Below are positions 1-11,300 of a stretch of 64,000 nucleotides of DNA, one piece after another. The position numbers and the translations under genes were made by a program. The first letter of the stretch is position 1. Each line of letters starts with the position of its first letter. Location: contig OZ037894.1 of assembly GCA_964035575.1 (NCBI GenBank), positions 682,001-746,000 on the forward strand, given 5' to 3'. The stretch is from Rhynchopus sp. YZ270_cl-10 (lineage: Eukaryota; Euglenozoa; Diplonemea; Diplonemida; Diplonemidae). The notes under the pieces were generated by a model that was not told the DNA's origin, searched no databases, and was given only the letters and a program-made list of their open reading frames with translations.

Positions 1-642
1 ATTGCTACGTTTTTGAGGTGATCTGCCCTGAGCAACTTACATCGTTCTTTTTTTTTTGAAACACCGGTATGTGTATCGAGAGCTACCATTCAGCACAGTT
101 CAGGTGACTAAGCACAACAGAAGTGTATGTTCATCATAACCTTTTCATTTTTTTAATTTTTGCGCACAGTGAACCCATTTTTTTTGTTTTTTTTTTGTGC
201 AGAACAGGAATTATATACAAGGAAGAAAAGCGAATCAAGAAATCCCACAAATCCCCCTTCATTTTTTGTGTTTAATTTTGATGACAATATGTGAAGAAAC
301 CAAGAAATATAAAACGTTTCTTGTTGCACGAGAGAGGCTACATTCATCGTTCAATTTTTCTTCTTTTTTTTCGTTCTTTTTTTTAAAATCTGTCGGGTTC
401 GCATCGCTGCCCATTCAGACATCTTCACCAAGAGGAAACGCTCTCAAGACAACATCTGTTTTTTTTTCCTTTTTTTTCTCTTCTTCTTCTCTTTTTCCTT
501 CGCTGCAACTTTTATCCAGTGGTCACACTCATGGGTGGGTAGGTTTTAAATAGTGTGCCTTTTGCACGGCACTGTGCAACTGCACGCACCTCTAATTAAA
601 TTTGAACACCCCCTCCTTTTTTGTTTGCCATTTTTTTGGATA

Positions 643-686
643 AGGTGACTAAGCACGTGTGGCTTAGGATCATCTTATAAACTTTT
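643..686 (+). repeat. Hairpin family A, copy 1
   Basis: Defines the family: GGTGACTAAGC, a short loop (usually ACGAGAG, here ACGTGTG), GCTTAGGATCATC, then TTATAAACTTTTC and a T run. CTAAGC pairs with GCTTAG, and GATGA-type outer bases pair with TCATC. Other copies carry different but still pairing arms, so the fold is conserved rather than the sequence. Confidence 0.75.
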
Positions 687-710
687 CTTTTTTTTTTTTT
701 TTTGTGCCTT

Positions 711-770
711 CATCCAGAGGCTGGCATCGTACGTGAGTCAGTCGGTGATGGCATCATCAAGTATCTTTTT
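711..770 (+). repeat. Dispersed element family C, copy 1
   Basis: Core GGCTGGCATCGTACGTGAG followed by GTCAGTCGG, then a GCATCATCAAGTATC tail and a T run. It recurs at 29404 and 43549 in the same orientation. The tail resembles those of families A and B although the body is unrelated. Confidence 0.65.
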
Positions 771-1111
771 CTAGACCCATCTTTTTTTTTTTTTTAGAGA
801 GTTCTTTCGACTCTGGGGAATATTTCTGCGTGGCCATCTCCACCCCTTTTTATAGGTGACTCAAAGCACTGTGAGGCTGACACTCATCTCTCGGACTTTC
901 CTCTTTTTTTTTTTTTTTTCTTTTCTCTTTCTTCGTTTCTTTTAAATCATCTATTTTAACCACGCTTCCCCCACTCTCTCTCCATCTCTCTGCTTTCTTA
1001 ACTGAGCGATTTTTTGCGAAGAGTGCTTACTGCTTTGTGTGGGCAGTTAAAACAGATGTTTATACCCAGTAGGTATGAAGTGATTGTCGATACAAAAAAA
1101 AAAAAAAAAAA

Positions 1112-1178
1112 GTGGAGATTTGCACAAACTGTGGCAACACAACCCCGGGGCAACTACACTACTCAAAACAATTTATCA
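1112..1178 (+). repeat. Intron-type element (GTGGAG...CTACAC), intergenic copy
   Basis: A 48-bp body begins GTGGAGATTTGCACAAACTG and ends CAACTACAC, then the tail TACTCAAAACAATTTATC and poly-A. Nearly the same sequence occupies the first intron of the WD40 gene (7141-7186) and the third intron of the GAR-domain gene (59355-59400). The ends GTGGAG and CTACAC are imperfect inverted repeats. Confidence 0.75.
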
Positions 1179-1759
1179 AAAAAAAAAAAAAAATGTTCTT
1201 TTCCGTTCGCGTGCTATGTTCTCTTCGTCTCAGCGATTGTTTTTTGTTTTTGTTTTTGTTTTGTCGTCCGCCGATATCCAGTGAAGCGTTTACACTTTTA
1301 TCTTATCTCTCTTTTTATTTTGTGCCCTGCGTCCCTGAGGCGTTTGCACTATCAATTTCACTTTCTTTTGTTTCACTCTCCAAAAAAAAAAACCTATCAA
1401 TTCCCGTTTCGCTCTCCACCCCCACCCTTTCCATCCTAAGGTGCAAACCCAATCAGGACGTTGCGGGAAAAATGGAGGAGAAGAAGGGGTACCAAAGGCA
1501 GTTTTTTTTTTTCCCCATCTCTTTTTCAAAAGATGTCAGCTTTTTTTTCTTTCTTCCAAAAGTGTTTCTCTTTGTTTTATGTTGCGGGGTCTTTTAAAGT
1601 GTGGTCTTTTAAAAAATGTCAATCAAAATTATGTGTACTGTTCCATCCCATCACCCTCTCCACCCTTCTCAGTGTTTCATCCAAGAAAGGGCAATGCGTT
1701 TTGCCTGGATTACAGATTTTTTTTTCCCCCCCTCTTTCCCCAGTAAGCCACTCCGTAAT

Positions 1760-1815
1760 GCAACACTCCTGGGGAAAGTTCGATTACTCACCCCACGGAG
1801 GCGTCAAAGCGTTCT
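1760..1815 (+). repeat. Hairpin family B, copy 1 (degenerate)
   Basis: Recognised by AACACTCCTGGGG, AGTTCGATTACTC, CCCCACGGAG and GGCGTC. It is a diverged form of the nested hairpin described for 1961 and 25530. Confidence 0.5.
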
Positions 1816-1849
1816 GTGTCTATTTTTTTTTTTTTTTCCATTTGTTTAA

Positions 1850-1900
1850 AAGATGACAAAAGCACAGAGAGAGGCTTAGGTTCATCTAATAATAACCTTT
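1850..1900 (+). repeat. Hairpin family A, copy 2
   Basis: AAGATGACAAAAGC, loop ACAGAGAGAG, then GCTTAGGTTCATC and a T-rich tail. Orientation matches the genes. Confidence 0.65.
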
Positions 1901-1960
1901 CTTTTTGTGGAAATGACTGTACCTTACAGTTTTTCCCCTCTCAGCAACCCCCAATAGCGC

Positions 1961-2045
1961 CAACACCCCGGGGGGGGGTTCGATAACCCCACCGGAGTGT
2001 CAGTGCCTGCGTCCCAGAGGCGTTTTGCATTACCAACCTTTTTTA
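1961..2045 (+). repeat. Hairpin family B, copy 2
   Basis: Contains GGGGGTTCGATAACCCC, a perfect six-base-pair stem around CGAT, then GGAGTGTCAGTGCCTGCG and CCCAGAGGCGTTTTGCAT. The outer arms ACACTCC and GGAGTGT, intact in the best copies, enclose the inner stem. Confidence 0.65.
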
Positions 2046-2519
2046 TTTTTTTTAATACACTCAGGTGTGTTGCCTCTCTACTCTTTTCCCCCCCTTCCCA
2101 CTGTCACCTTCCAAAGCTTCTCTGTCTTTCTTTATTTTTCATAGTAGGTGTAACTGTGCTTTGTGCATGGACATCGTTTTCGGTTTTATGTTTTAGAGGA
2201 CTATATCATTTTTCTACGTCCTATTCAAAATCAGCAAAAAAAAAAAAACGCATCCTAAAGAAAACCCCCCTCATTGATGTAAACATTCGTCAATTTTTTT
2301 CTTTTCCTCCCCTCCGTGCTAAACATACGTGTCATTTAAGTGTCAAAAAAGAAAAAAAAAGCACAATTGTGTTCCAGTGGGTGGGCATTTTTATTGCCCC
2401 ATTTAAATGTAGTGTCATGTTGTTTTTGTTTTTGTTGTTTTTTTTATAGCAGATGAGAGGCCTTTTTCCTGAGAGTCGGGGGTCTTTATTATAGTTCTAA
2501 ACAGAGAATTTAAGCAGGG

Positions 2520-2665
2520 TCCTCAAGGGGGTGCAAAAAAAAATTTTTGCACCCAAAAAAAAAAAAAAAGAAAAGTCGGGGGGTGCAAAAAATATTTTTG
2601 CACCCCCCCCCAAAAAAAAAAAAAAGTTTTTTTGGGGCGAAAAAAATTTTTGAGGGGGGATTTCA
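2520..2665. repeat. Cluster of short palindromes with GGGTGCAAAA arms
   Basis: Two consecutive palindromes of the form GGGTGCAAAA...TTTTGCACCC lie within 100 bp, joined by poly-A, and a third diverged half follows. They may be one end of a decayed foldback element reaching toward the GC-hairpin module at 2871. Ends are not resolved. Confidence 0.55.
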
Positions 2666-2870
2666 GGCTTCAGCAGGGATTCTCTGGCTTTTCGTCAGCA
2701 CCACAACAGACACAGCCAAGCACCACTAGGTGGCTGTCACACTCACAATGTGTGAAAGTGGTTCCAGGGATGCTCCCTGCGATTGTCGCCACCTTTAGCA
2801 GTCCAGGAAAGCAAGCGAAGTGATTATGTGGAAGTGTATTTCGTTTTATGCATGGGTACTGAGTGTAATT

Positions 2871-3146
2871 TTCCGCTCGCTGCGCTCGCGGAGGTACACC
2901 TTAAAATTTTTTTCCGCTCGCTTCGCTCGCGGAAAGACACCCCAATGTGAAATAAAAAAACGGGCGCACTCCCACGATTTCACAAAAACCCAAAAAAATA
3001 GCCTCAGGCCCTGGTTTCCCCATTTTCCCGTGAATTTTCACACCTCTTCCAACTTTGTCAGGGAGGAGCGCGCGCGAAGCGCGCGTGACGACCGCTTGTG
3101 TGGGGAGAAAGCTCGGAATAGACTTTTCTGAAGGGTTTTGTACAGA
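2871..3146 (-). repeat. GC-hairpin module, copy 1
   Basis: Holds two CGCTCGC(T/G)TCGCTCGCGG blocks, a TTTTCCCGTGAATTTTCACAC block and a GCGCGCGAAGCGCGCG block in an otherwise AT-rich setting. The reverse complement recurs at 41697-42040 with the same order of parts. The GC hairpins are also shared with the 9-bp-TSD elements at 30381 and 43643, so this is a related, decayed non-coding element. Confidence 0.65.
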
Positions 3147-4839
3147 AAAATTTTTGCACCCCCAAAATTCCCAGAGAGGGGTGCAGGCTGAGGATCCTGA
3201 ATTTAAGCACAAAAAAAAAAAAAAAACGTTTTTTTGTGGTGCGGGGAAATTTTTTTTTTCCAGGGGAAGAGTGTGTCGTGTGCGGGGGGGGTAAAGAACA
3301 TTTTTGTGTTGTTACTTCTCCCCCAACACGCTCTCCCACCACCCAAAGTCAAAGAAGAAGAAAAAAATTCTTCCGGGGTAATAATCAGATTCGTGTGAAA
3401 AGTGTCTTCAAAAAAGGGGGGAAAATTCTGTTTCAGCCTCTGCTTTTTGTATGCCGTTCATCCCCCTTCTCGCAAAGCAAAAAAAGTGTGAAACAACCCC
3501 CCCTTTTTTTTTTCTCTTCCAAAACGTTTTCTCAACTCCCTCTTCCCACCCTATTCGTCATTGGATTGAAAGAGCTGGACTCTCCCCCCCTTTGTTGAAC
3601 AACTGCTTTTTCTCAATGTCTCTGCTTCGCTTCAATAAATAGAGTCTTCAAAACTGCGTCCGATGTATTGATTGGAAAAAAGGGAGGGCCTTGTGGAAGT
3701 GGTAATTTTTTTTTTTTTTTTAAAATGAAATCGTATGGTGTGTAATCAGTAAAGACGCATTCATCTTTCAAATTTTCTCTTTTTTCCTTTTTTTTTTTTT
3801 TTTTTTTTTTCTCCTGGTTCCCAGCAGACGTACGCGAAATCGTACAAATTATGTCCCCCTTTTTAGTAACGATGTGCTCTCTTTTGCGAGACATTTTTAT
3901 CGTTTTCTTTAAATGTGTTTTTTTTTAAAATCCTTTTCCTGCCTTGAAAAAGTATGCCAATGAAAAAAAAGACTTTAAATACAGTGAAAAAAGAAAAACT
4001 GTTTTAACAGTCTGCACAGATCCGAGAGAATCAAGAGAGAAGGGCATGTAGAGGTGATATTGCTTTCTTTTGCCAGCATACTCCTGTTTTTTTTTGATAT
4101 GCGAAAAGAAAAGCAAAACGTGTGCGCACGTATCTTCCCCACCCCCCCTACCCCTCGTCCTCTCGTGGCAAAAAAACCCCCCCTTTGAATGGGCGTGGAA
4201 AAAGGTTTTATTTTTTTTGTGGAAAGCGTCAATTTTTTTTTTTATATTTTGTTGTGTTTTTTTGTTGTGTGTTTTTGCTCACACAAAATACACAAAAAAT
4301 ACCCCTTCAAAAAAAAAAGTCAAATCCCCCATTGGCATAAGGTTTTGCGGGGATGTTCACCCGCTGTACCAAAAAAATAAAAGCAAAAAATAAGTATGAA
4401 CAAAGGTCAGACCAGAGCTTCTTAATGATTTTTTTTTTTTGTGTCTCATCTGTGTCACACTCCATTAGGTGTGCTGTCTGTAAGTAATTATTATTTTTTT
4501 TTTTTTCAAAAAAAAAGGGCTTGAAAAAAAAAATTCCAAGGAGCTCTATCTCTCCCCCTTTTTTTTCTTCAACTTTTCCCCCTCCAAATACCCCACCCTC
4601 TTCTCTATAACCTCATTTCAAAAAAAAAAAAAAAAAACACAGACACCAAAAATAGTCTTATCAAAAAAGCAAAAGTAACAAACCAGTGTTTACTTTGATT
4701 TTATATATAAAGCATTGAGTACAGATCCGAACTCGTTAGGATTTTGTTGATACGAAAAAAAGGACATCTTATTTTCCTCTCCTCTCTCCTCCCCTTTTTT
4801 TTTTCTAGATGATCATCGGATACTCACCAGAGAAGAGTC

Positions 4840-5700
4840 TCGGTGCACTTTCTGACGTAAATCATGTCTCCAATGTCAACATAAGGCACACATCCAAGCA
4901 ACCTTCAAGCTACATTGGGCCTTCGGGGTCAAAAAGGCTTCTCCCTCAACATTAGCGGTTCAGGTGAGTGCCGTTCGCGTGCTTCCTTTTTAAGCAGTAG
5001 GGGCACTGTCTTTTCCCCCGGTGTCAACTTCTCGCGCAAGACTTCGTGTCTCTTGCGGCCCTGAAAGTATACCCACGCAGAACGCACACACGAGAAGATC
5101 GTCGACACATAACCGGTGGTTCTGGCACTGTCAATTGCACGGAGGTTAAGCGAATGTGCAAGGCATCAGATAAAAATGGAGGAGGGCTGCATCAGGGTTC
5201 GGATACGAAGTTGAGGACCACTGTTTTTGCACGCCATAACCCGTGCACCGTCCATGGAGATTGAAGCCAAGCGGCTTCCTGGAGCTGCCGATGTCCCCGA
5301 TGACTTCTTCCAGACGGTCTGCGTGCGCTCGAGCATTTTTCCCCTTAAGAAAAAATATCCTCTGACATGGCAGCGCCTTCTTTCACCACACACTTCCCCG
5401 AGATGTCGGTGCTCCCGTCAGCCGTCACAGAGAAGAAAGGGGCACTTCGGACTGTCGCAAATGCCTTCCGTTGTAGCACAGCCCCAAGTGAGCGCAGCAA
5501 CTCTGCAATAGACCGGTGGCTCAGGTACGTGGTGTCTCTTTCGAGGTATTTTTCGGACCCTTGTCGTCCGTCTTACGCTTCTTGGTGGGGGGCTGTGGGT
5601 CTTCGGCTTCGGGCGCATCAACGTCCACCTCTGCCCTGACCACGGGAACAGTGGTGCTCTTGTTCCGTGCTTCACCATATCCCTGTGGGAATGGGTAATA
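4840..5700 (-). pseudogene. hAT-like (DUF4371-type) transposase remnant
   Basis: Read on the minus strand, 5520-5345 gives YLSHRSIAELLRSLGAV followed by a stretch containing APFFSVTADGSTDIS, which fits the DUF4371/RNase-H-like start of hAT transposases (typically ...FFSIMADESTDVS...). Further on, near 5260-5130, SMDGARVM and, after a stop, CLAHSLNLRAID match the later family motifs (YDGA...M and HCxAHxLNL). An upstream Lys-rich minus frame (5700-5521) ends one frame away from the conserved part, and stops follow within the domain. This is a broken plain DNA transposon or a gene derived from one. It is the only minus-strand coding sequence I can support. The name rests on motif recall, not a search. 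Confidence 0.6.
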
Positions 5701-5756
5701 GAGAACCCACCATTTTTTCGTTTTTTTTTTTTTTTTTTGAAAACTTGGTTGTATTA

Positions 5757-5784
5757 GTAGTAGCCACCCTAGAGTGTGCTCCAC
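5757..5784 (-). repeat. Micro-hairpin, GTGTAG...CTCCAC type, minus copy
   Basis: 28 bp bounded by TA on both sides. Its body and the adjoining TTGAAAACTTGGTTGTAT are the reverse complement of 38268-38315, so two copies lie in opposite orientation. Unlike families A-E this type is not strand-polarised. Confidence 0.65.
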
Positions 5785-5935
5785 TATACTAAACACCGTT
5801 ACCTCTTTTTCATTAACCCCACCCTCCCGCTCAACAACGTAACACCTACACCTAATTAGGGGTCCTGGGTCCTCCCCCTCCTCCCCCCTCCTCCCCTTTT
5901 TGAGTTTCTTCATCGACCTAGGATAGGTTAAAAAA

Positions 5936-7751
5936 ATGTCGGGCCCGGGGAATTTCCAGCCTACTGCATTTCAGGGGTTTAAAAAGGCTGAAGATGTATC
6001 AGAAACGTTGCGGACAGAGAACGCTGAGTTGAAAAGACTGTTGAACAAAACGAGAGCTGATAATGCGGTATTGAAGTCGCAGTTGAAGAATTTGTCTGTT
6101 GTTTTGGATAAGGCAATTCATAATGGGTTTAGTAGCGTGCATTATGACGTTTCGCTGGGGAGGGAGCTGACCAAGCAAATTGAGGACAACGTGCATTCTC
6201 TTTCAAAAGAGACTGAACGACGAGTGGATATGTCCAAAAACAACCCTTCGTACGCTGATGGCAGTGAAAGCACCACCGCATCGCACGATAAGAAAAGGGA
6301 TAAACGGAGGTTTACAAGCATTGCGGAGTTTGACGAACACAATGGGTCTGTCATGTGTGCACGGTTTTCGCCGAATGGGAATTTGATAGCTTCAGGATCA
6401 TTTGACAGAAAGGTGCGTATTTTTGATGTTTTTGAGTTAAATGAAGGCAAAAAATTGCAGCTCGATGGACATCAAATGATGGTTTCACATATTGCATGGC
6501 ATGCTGACTCTAATCAAATCGCATCTGCCTCGTATGATTCTACCTGCAAGCTTTGGGATGTCACCACCGGCTCTCATGTCTCCGATTTCATCTCCCCACA
6601 CAGCGGTTTTATGCTCTGCGACGCATGGTCTACAATCGATCTTAACACAATCATCTCCTCGCACTCTTCCTCCTCCATCTTTTTCTTTGATAAGCGTGCA
6701 AACCAGAAACCGCAAATCGACATTAAACACAACTGCATGGTGAACACCCTGCAGCTGCTCCCCTCGGGGCTGATGCTTATGGGCGACCGCAACGGTGTCG
6801 TCTCCATCCGTGACGTCCGCGTTGCGAACAAATCCCTGGAGACCATAGATGCAACCTCCGACGCAGGCGTTTCCACCCCGGTTCGTGGAACTGCCACCCC
6901 TGTTACCTCTCCAGGTGGGACGTCGAGTGCAGGGGGGAGCGCAACCGGTGCGGCAACAGGCGCAGGGGTCTTCGACAAAGGGTCTTTCCAAGTGAACCAC
7001 ACAAAGTCGCAAGTCTCTCATATTAGTACAGTGGAGTCCGGCCCAGAGGAGCTCATAGGCCGATATCTCGGTGTTAATGCGTACGATAATATTCTTAGTA
7101 TGTTGGTGTATTTTTTTCAAAATCTGTAAATAAAAAAACAGTGGAGATTTGCACAAACTGTGGCAACACAACCGAGGCAACTACACTACAACAATTTATC
7201 AAAAAACTTCAGGAATTTATGACCGCGGCAGTCTTGCGACCGAGAAGGAAAAGGCGAAGGAGGGGTTGCGGGAGCCTAAGCTGGTATGCATTTTTTTTTT
7301 CTAACCTTTTTTAAAACATTCCTAACAGGCATGCAAACTGATGGGGCAGGACTTCAGACTGAACGGCTTCCCAATTCATTCTAGCTTTTGGGTGGGCGAG
7401 CAGGCGGGTGGAAAGGCGAAGCCGCTGGAGGAGCGGACGCTTGACGAAACCATGCTCGTTGCCTCGGGTTCGTGCCCCACAAACACAGGCACAGACGAGC
7501 AGTGTCAGGTACGAAAAAAAAATCCCCCCCTTCAAATCTCCCCTATCACATGACTCATTATTACCCCTCTCTCACAGGCCTACGTATACGATATCACCGA
7601 CGTGCGCAAAGTCGGCGGAGGGACGCTTCTGCAGAAGCTCTCCGGCCACACAGACCACGTGTACGGCATGCACTGCCACCCCAAGCACCCGCTGCTCATC
7701 AGCTACTCCGCAGACTGCTCCATTAAGCTCTGGTCCGGTCGGCGGCACTAA
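5936..7751 (+). CDS. WD40-repeat protein with N-terminal coiled coil (4 exons)
   Basis: Exons 5936-7097, 7213-7283, 7329-7508 and 7578-7751 join in frame to give 528 aa. Residues about 20-65 form a short coiled coil (ENAELKRLL...). WD40 repeats follow from about residue 125: FSPNGNLIASGSFDRKVRIF, then SASYDSTCKLWD, then degenerate blades. The last exon restores a typical closing blade, HTDHVYGMHCHP...SADCSIKLWSG, ending in TAA, which confirms the splicing. A Gly/Ala/Thr-rich insert lies near residues 325-345. Role: a scaffolding beta-propeller; I cannot assign an orthologue. Introns begin GTATGT, GTATGC and GTACGA and end CAG. Intron 1 carries a dispersed element. The start was chosen at the first ATG after the pyrimidine-rich stretch ending near 5900. 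Confidence 0.85.
7098..7212 (+). other. Intron 1 of the WD40 gene, built around a dispersed element
   Basis: GTATGTTGG donor and ACTTCAG acceptor. Positions 7141-7186 match the elements at 1112 and 59355, and the tail continues with ACAACAATTTATC. The rest is a short AT-rich lead. The neighbouring introns of the same gene are only 45 and 69 nt and lack it. Confidence 0.8.
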
Positions 7752-7878
7752 CCTCACTACCCACCACCACCACCACCCCCTTCTTTCCCAAAAAAAGAAT
7801 CTGTCTCACAGATTACCACGAACGAAATATTTCCACTATTCTTTCGAATACACTCAAAGCTTAGCCCATATTATTTTT

Positions 7879-7970
7879 CAGATGAAAACGAAAATGGATG
7901 GAGGACTGCATGGTTGGGGAGTCCACCCCCCCAGTACAACCTGGTCATTGTACCAAAAAGGGCTGATATT
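7879..7970 (+). repeat. Dispersed element family E, copy 1
   Basis: CAGATGAAAACGAAAATGGA, then GGACTGCATGGTTGGGGAG, TCCACCCCCCCAG, and a CCTGGTCATTGTACC region. Matching copies occur at 33470 and 36878, where family D follows directly. Same orientation in all three. Confidence 0.65.
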
Positions 7971-7993
7971 TCACGCCAACTTTTTTGTTTTTA

Positions 7994-8215
7994 TACACGA
8001 CGGTGAAGTATAGTACATTACAAGTGAAGTTACTAGTAACGTTACAAGTGAAAACCCGTTACAAGTGAGTTACAAGTGGGATACATGAGTTACAGGCAAA
8101 ATCAGGTTGTAACTGGTGGGTTACAAGTGGGTTACAAGTGAGTTACATGTAACAAAAGTTACATGTAACTCACTTGTAACTCCACTTGTAACACCCGTTA
8201 CTTCACCGTCGTGTA
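7994..8215. mobile_element. Foldback/MITE-like element with 17-bp perfect TIRs
   Basis: The ends TACACGACGGTGAAGTA (7994-8010) and TACTTCACCGTCGTGTA (8199-8215) are perfect inverse complements. The inside is about a dozen variants of GTTACAAGTGA, mostly forward in the left half and inverted (TCACTTGTAAC) in the right, so nearly the whole element can fold back. There is no coding capacity. If the outermost TA pairs are target duplications, the element is 218 bp with TA target sites; that is inference. Confidence 0.8.
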
Positions 8216-8344
8216 TTTGGTATCACCCCCTCCCCCCCGCCCCTCTATCAATTTCTCTCCAGCACACTATATTTTTCTCAAAAAACGCATCCTTTTTTCT
8301 TTTTTTTTAGCATGAATGCAAATTGAACGTGAAAGTCTTTTCAA

Positions 8345-11300
8345 ATGAAGCGCGATGCGGTAGCCCCAGGCAATTTTGAGGTGCCCAATGTCGAACGGGT
8401 CTCGCAGCTGTGGGAGTTCCTCCAGGCCTCGGAAAACCACCCGGACTGCATTCTACGGCTCAACTCTGTACAGGTCCTCTACGAGATGGTGTGCCTCTAT
8501 TTGAGACGTTATATGGGCTTTGCTGATATTGACGCAACGGCCTTTTGGAAGAAGCTTGCAGAGGACGAAAACAACGAAGACGCCTGCTTCCGGTTCTTCG
8601 TCCACCACCTCTGCCCGGTCAACCTCGACGAGCTCCTGGAGCTCACCAAGAAATCCCTTGTTCTCTCCCTCGAGTCGCAACGCTCTGTCGACCTCGCTTC
8701 CCTCGTCACCGATGAGCTTATCGACCCAACCTTTACCTGTGGTGACATCAAAGTGCTTCGAAGCTATATAGTAGAGGATAAACCAGGTTCCCGTGCATCT
8801 GTTATGAAATGTGTATCTGATGGGAGTCTGACATATGCGCGGATCCTTCCGGATCAAGGGAAAGGCGATTTGAAGCGTGTCAAAATGGAGGTAGAGACAG
8901 TGAGGTTTTGTCTGTTGTTTGCTTGGGTGACGTGTTTGCTGTTGGTAAAGCGGATTGCGATAGTGGGAAAGTGTTCGAACACGCATGCCTCAAAACCTCA
9001 GCAAGATATGTATGCGGTGAGGAAACGCAAAATCGCGCCATTAGCCACGGTTCTTGAGGAGATTATTAAAAAGGACAGCTTCGACTGTGCGGTGCTTGCC
9101 AGCGAGATGGAGCGGAAGAAAGGCAACGCCTTTGTGCAGAAACAGCATTTCCCGGAGGCGATCGATTGCTACTCCCGGGCCCTCCACGACTCACCGCCGG
9201 GAGACAGCAACCGGGTTGTGCTTCTATCGAACCGTGCCCAATGCAGGACAGGGCTCTACCGGAAAGCAATCGAGGCAAATGGTGACACTCCCGAGGCCCG
9301 AAGCCACCTTCTCCGCTCAATAGAGGACTGCATTGCTGCGCTCCATCTCGATGACACCCACGAGAAGACACTGTACCGTAGAGCTACCGCGCATGATCTG
9401 CTAAATGAGACCGTGGAAGCGGTGGAGTCCTTCGCACGGCTGATGCTGAAGCACCCAAACAACGTGCAGGGTCTCCCGCAGACGCTTCTCATCCTCGAGC
9501 GGGATGTCGAGCTCTCCCGCTGTCTGGATGTGGCCTTTGAGCAGATGCGTGCTTCTTTGAAAACAAATAGCGGAGGAGGAGGAGGTGGGAAGAAGAAGAA
9601 GAAGGGAGGGGGCAACAGTGGGAACACCCCTCAGGCGGCGAAGGATAAAATACTGAGCGGGTTTGTGAATTTGCGGGCGGGGCTGACGTGTAAGGACAAT
9701 GAGAGGAAGGTGCCGGTGTGGGAGTTTCTTTCCACAGCAGTCGCGCGGACGACGACCATCAAGGAGAACGAGCTACGCTACAAACACGAGAAGGTTGCGC
9801 AGGCGAAGAAAAAGCAGGAAGAACAGGAACGCAAACGGCGTGAAAAGATGGAACGCAAAGAACAGGAACGTGTCCTCGTAGAACAACTCCGTGAAAAGCG
9901 TGAACGCGAAGCCCGCGAAGCAGCAGAACGCGAATTCCAACGAGGCGAGGCCGAGAAATCCCGACGAGAAAAGGAACGTGAAGAGCGCCGCCTCCGTGAA
10001 GAAGAAGAAAAACGCCAAAAAGAAGAGCTCGCACAGCAACGTGAACGCGAACGGCGGGAGAAGGTCGAGAAGAAGAACCTCAAGAAAGAGCAGGAAGAGG
10101 AACGGCGGCGGCGCCAGCAGGAAGAGGACAAACGCAGGGAGCGCGAGAAGAAGCAGGAAGACGAAGCGCGCGCCAAACGCGAAGCCAAAGCGAAGAAGAG
10201 CGACACCAAGAAGACCTCCCCTACCACCTCCGTCTCCAGCAGCCCCCTCCACATCACACAACAACAACACGAAAAGCAGCTCGAACAGCAACGCCGACAG
10301 CTTGAACAGCAGAAACAACAGCAACTCCTCGACCAACAAGACCTGGAACGGCGACAGGCACAACTCGATCTCGCACGACAGAAGCAGAAACAACAGCTCC
10401 TCAAGCTCAACCAAGCGAAACTGGAACAACTCACCCCACTCAAAACCGAAAAAGACAAGAAAACAGAAAAAGACGCGAAGTCTCGCAAAAAGGACCCCCC
10501 TGCGCCTGCCTCCCCTATCAAGAAGGACAAACCTAAAGAAACACCCAAGGACAAGCCCACCGAGAAGCCCTACGAACCCAAGCACCCCCGCCCTGAGGCA
10601 AAGGTCCTCGCCAACGCGAACCCCTTCCTCAACATCCGCGCCCCTCCGGAGGATGGCACTACCGCCACCACAACTACCACCACCACCACCACCACTGCCG
10701 ACAAACTAAGGGAACAAACCCTCCTCCTAAAGAAGGATAAGGAAACAAAGGAGAAGGTCGCGAAGAAGAAGGAAAAGACAGAGGAGAAGCCTGACAAGGA
10801 GAAGGAAAAGGAAAAGGAAAAAGAAAAGGAGAAGGAGAAGGAGCCGCATGAGAAAGACAACGACGATGAAGACAAAGACTGGCGGAGAAGCATTCCGCCT
10901 ACAGCAGACCGGCTGCCACCGACTGCAGACCGTATCGTCAAAGTCCAGAAGGATAAAGAGGAGGCTGTTACCGAAAAGGTGCAGGCTCCAGGTAAAAACC
11001 CATACCCACAGCCTGGATTTGGTGGGCGTGACCACCCGATTCATCCTTTGGCGCATGGTCATATGCCTGGACGTGCCAGAGGAGGAAACCAAGCAATTCC
11101 TACAGGGACTCCTCTCCCAAACAACTTTTCTTGGGGCCAAGGCCAGGCAGGGATGCACCATCACCACCACCACCACCACCACTACCACCACCACGCTGCG
11201 ATGCACCACTACATGCAGCACCGGATGTCCTACCCTCATCATATGGCGCACTACCCGGTGTTCCCAGGCTATCCTCTCCCCTCTGAGGCGCAAGGGGAGA

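Larger units (their letters stand above)
1..4800. other. Intergenic, T-rich, dense in dispersed hairpin repeats
   Basis: No convincing gene is seen on either strand. Open frames here are short and made of homopolymer-encoded Phe, Lys and Ser runs. The stretch holds many poly-T and poly-A tracts, hairpin families A, B and C, one copy of the intron-type element, a block of palindromes near 2.5 kb and a GC-hairpin module at 2.87-3.15 kb, each listed separately. From about 3.3 to 4.8 kb I see only homopolymer-rich sequence. Confidence 0.7.
7752..8344. other. Intergenic between WD40 and TPR genes
   Basis: Contains a family E copy and a 222-bp foldback element, listed separately. A pyrimidine tract ends in AG at 8310, just before the TPR gene. 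A tiny open frame, ATGAATGCAAATTGA at 8313, lies between that AG and the chosen start, so it may act as an upstream reading frame. Confidence 0.6.

Noticed and set aside
9773-10585. Two long minus-strand frames (260-270 aa) opposite the TPR gene
   Set aside because: Opposite a Glu/Lys/Arg-rich coiled coil, which yields Leu/Phe/Ser-rich shadows without stops.
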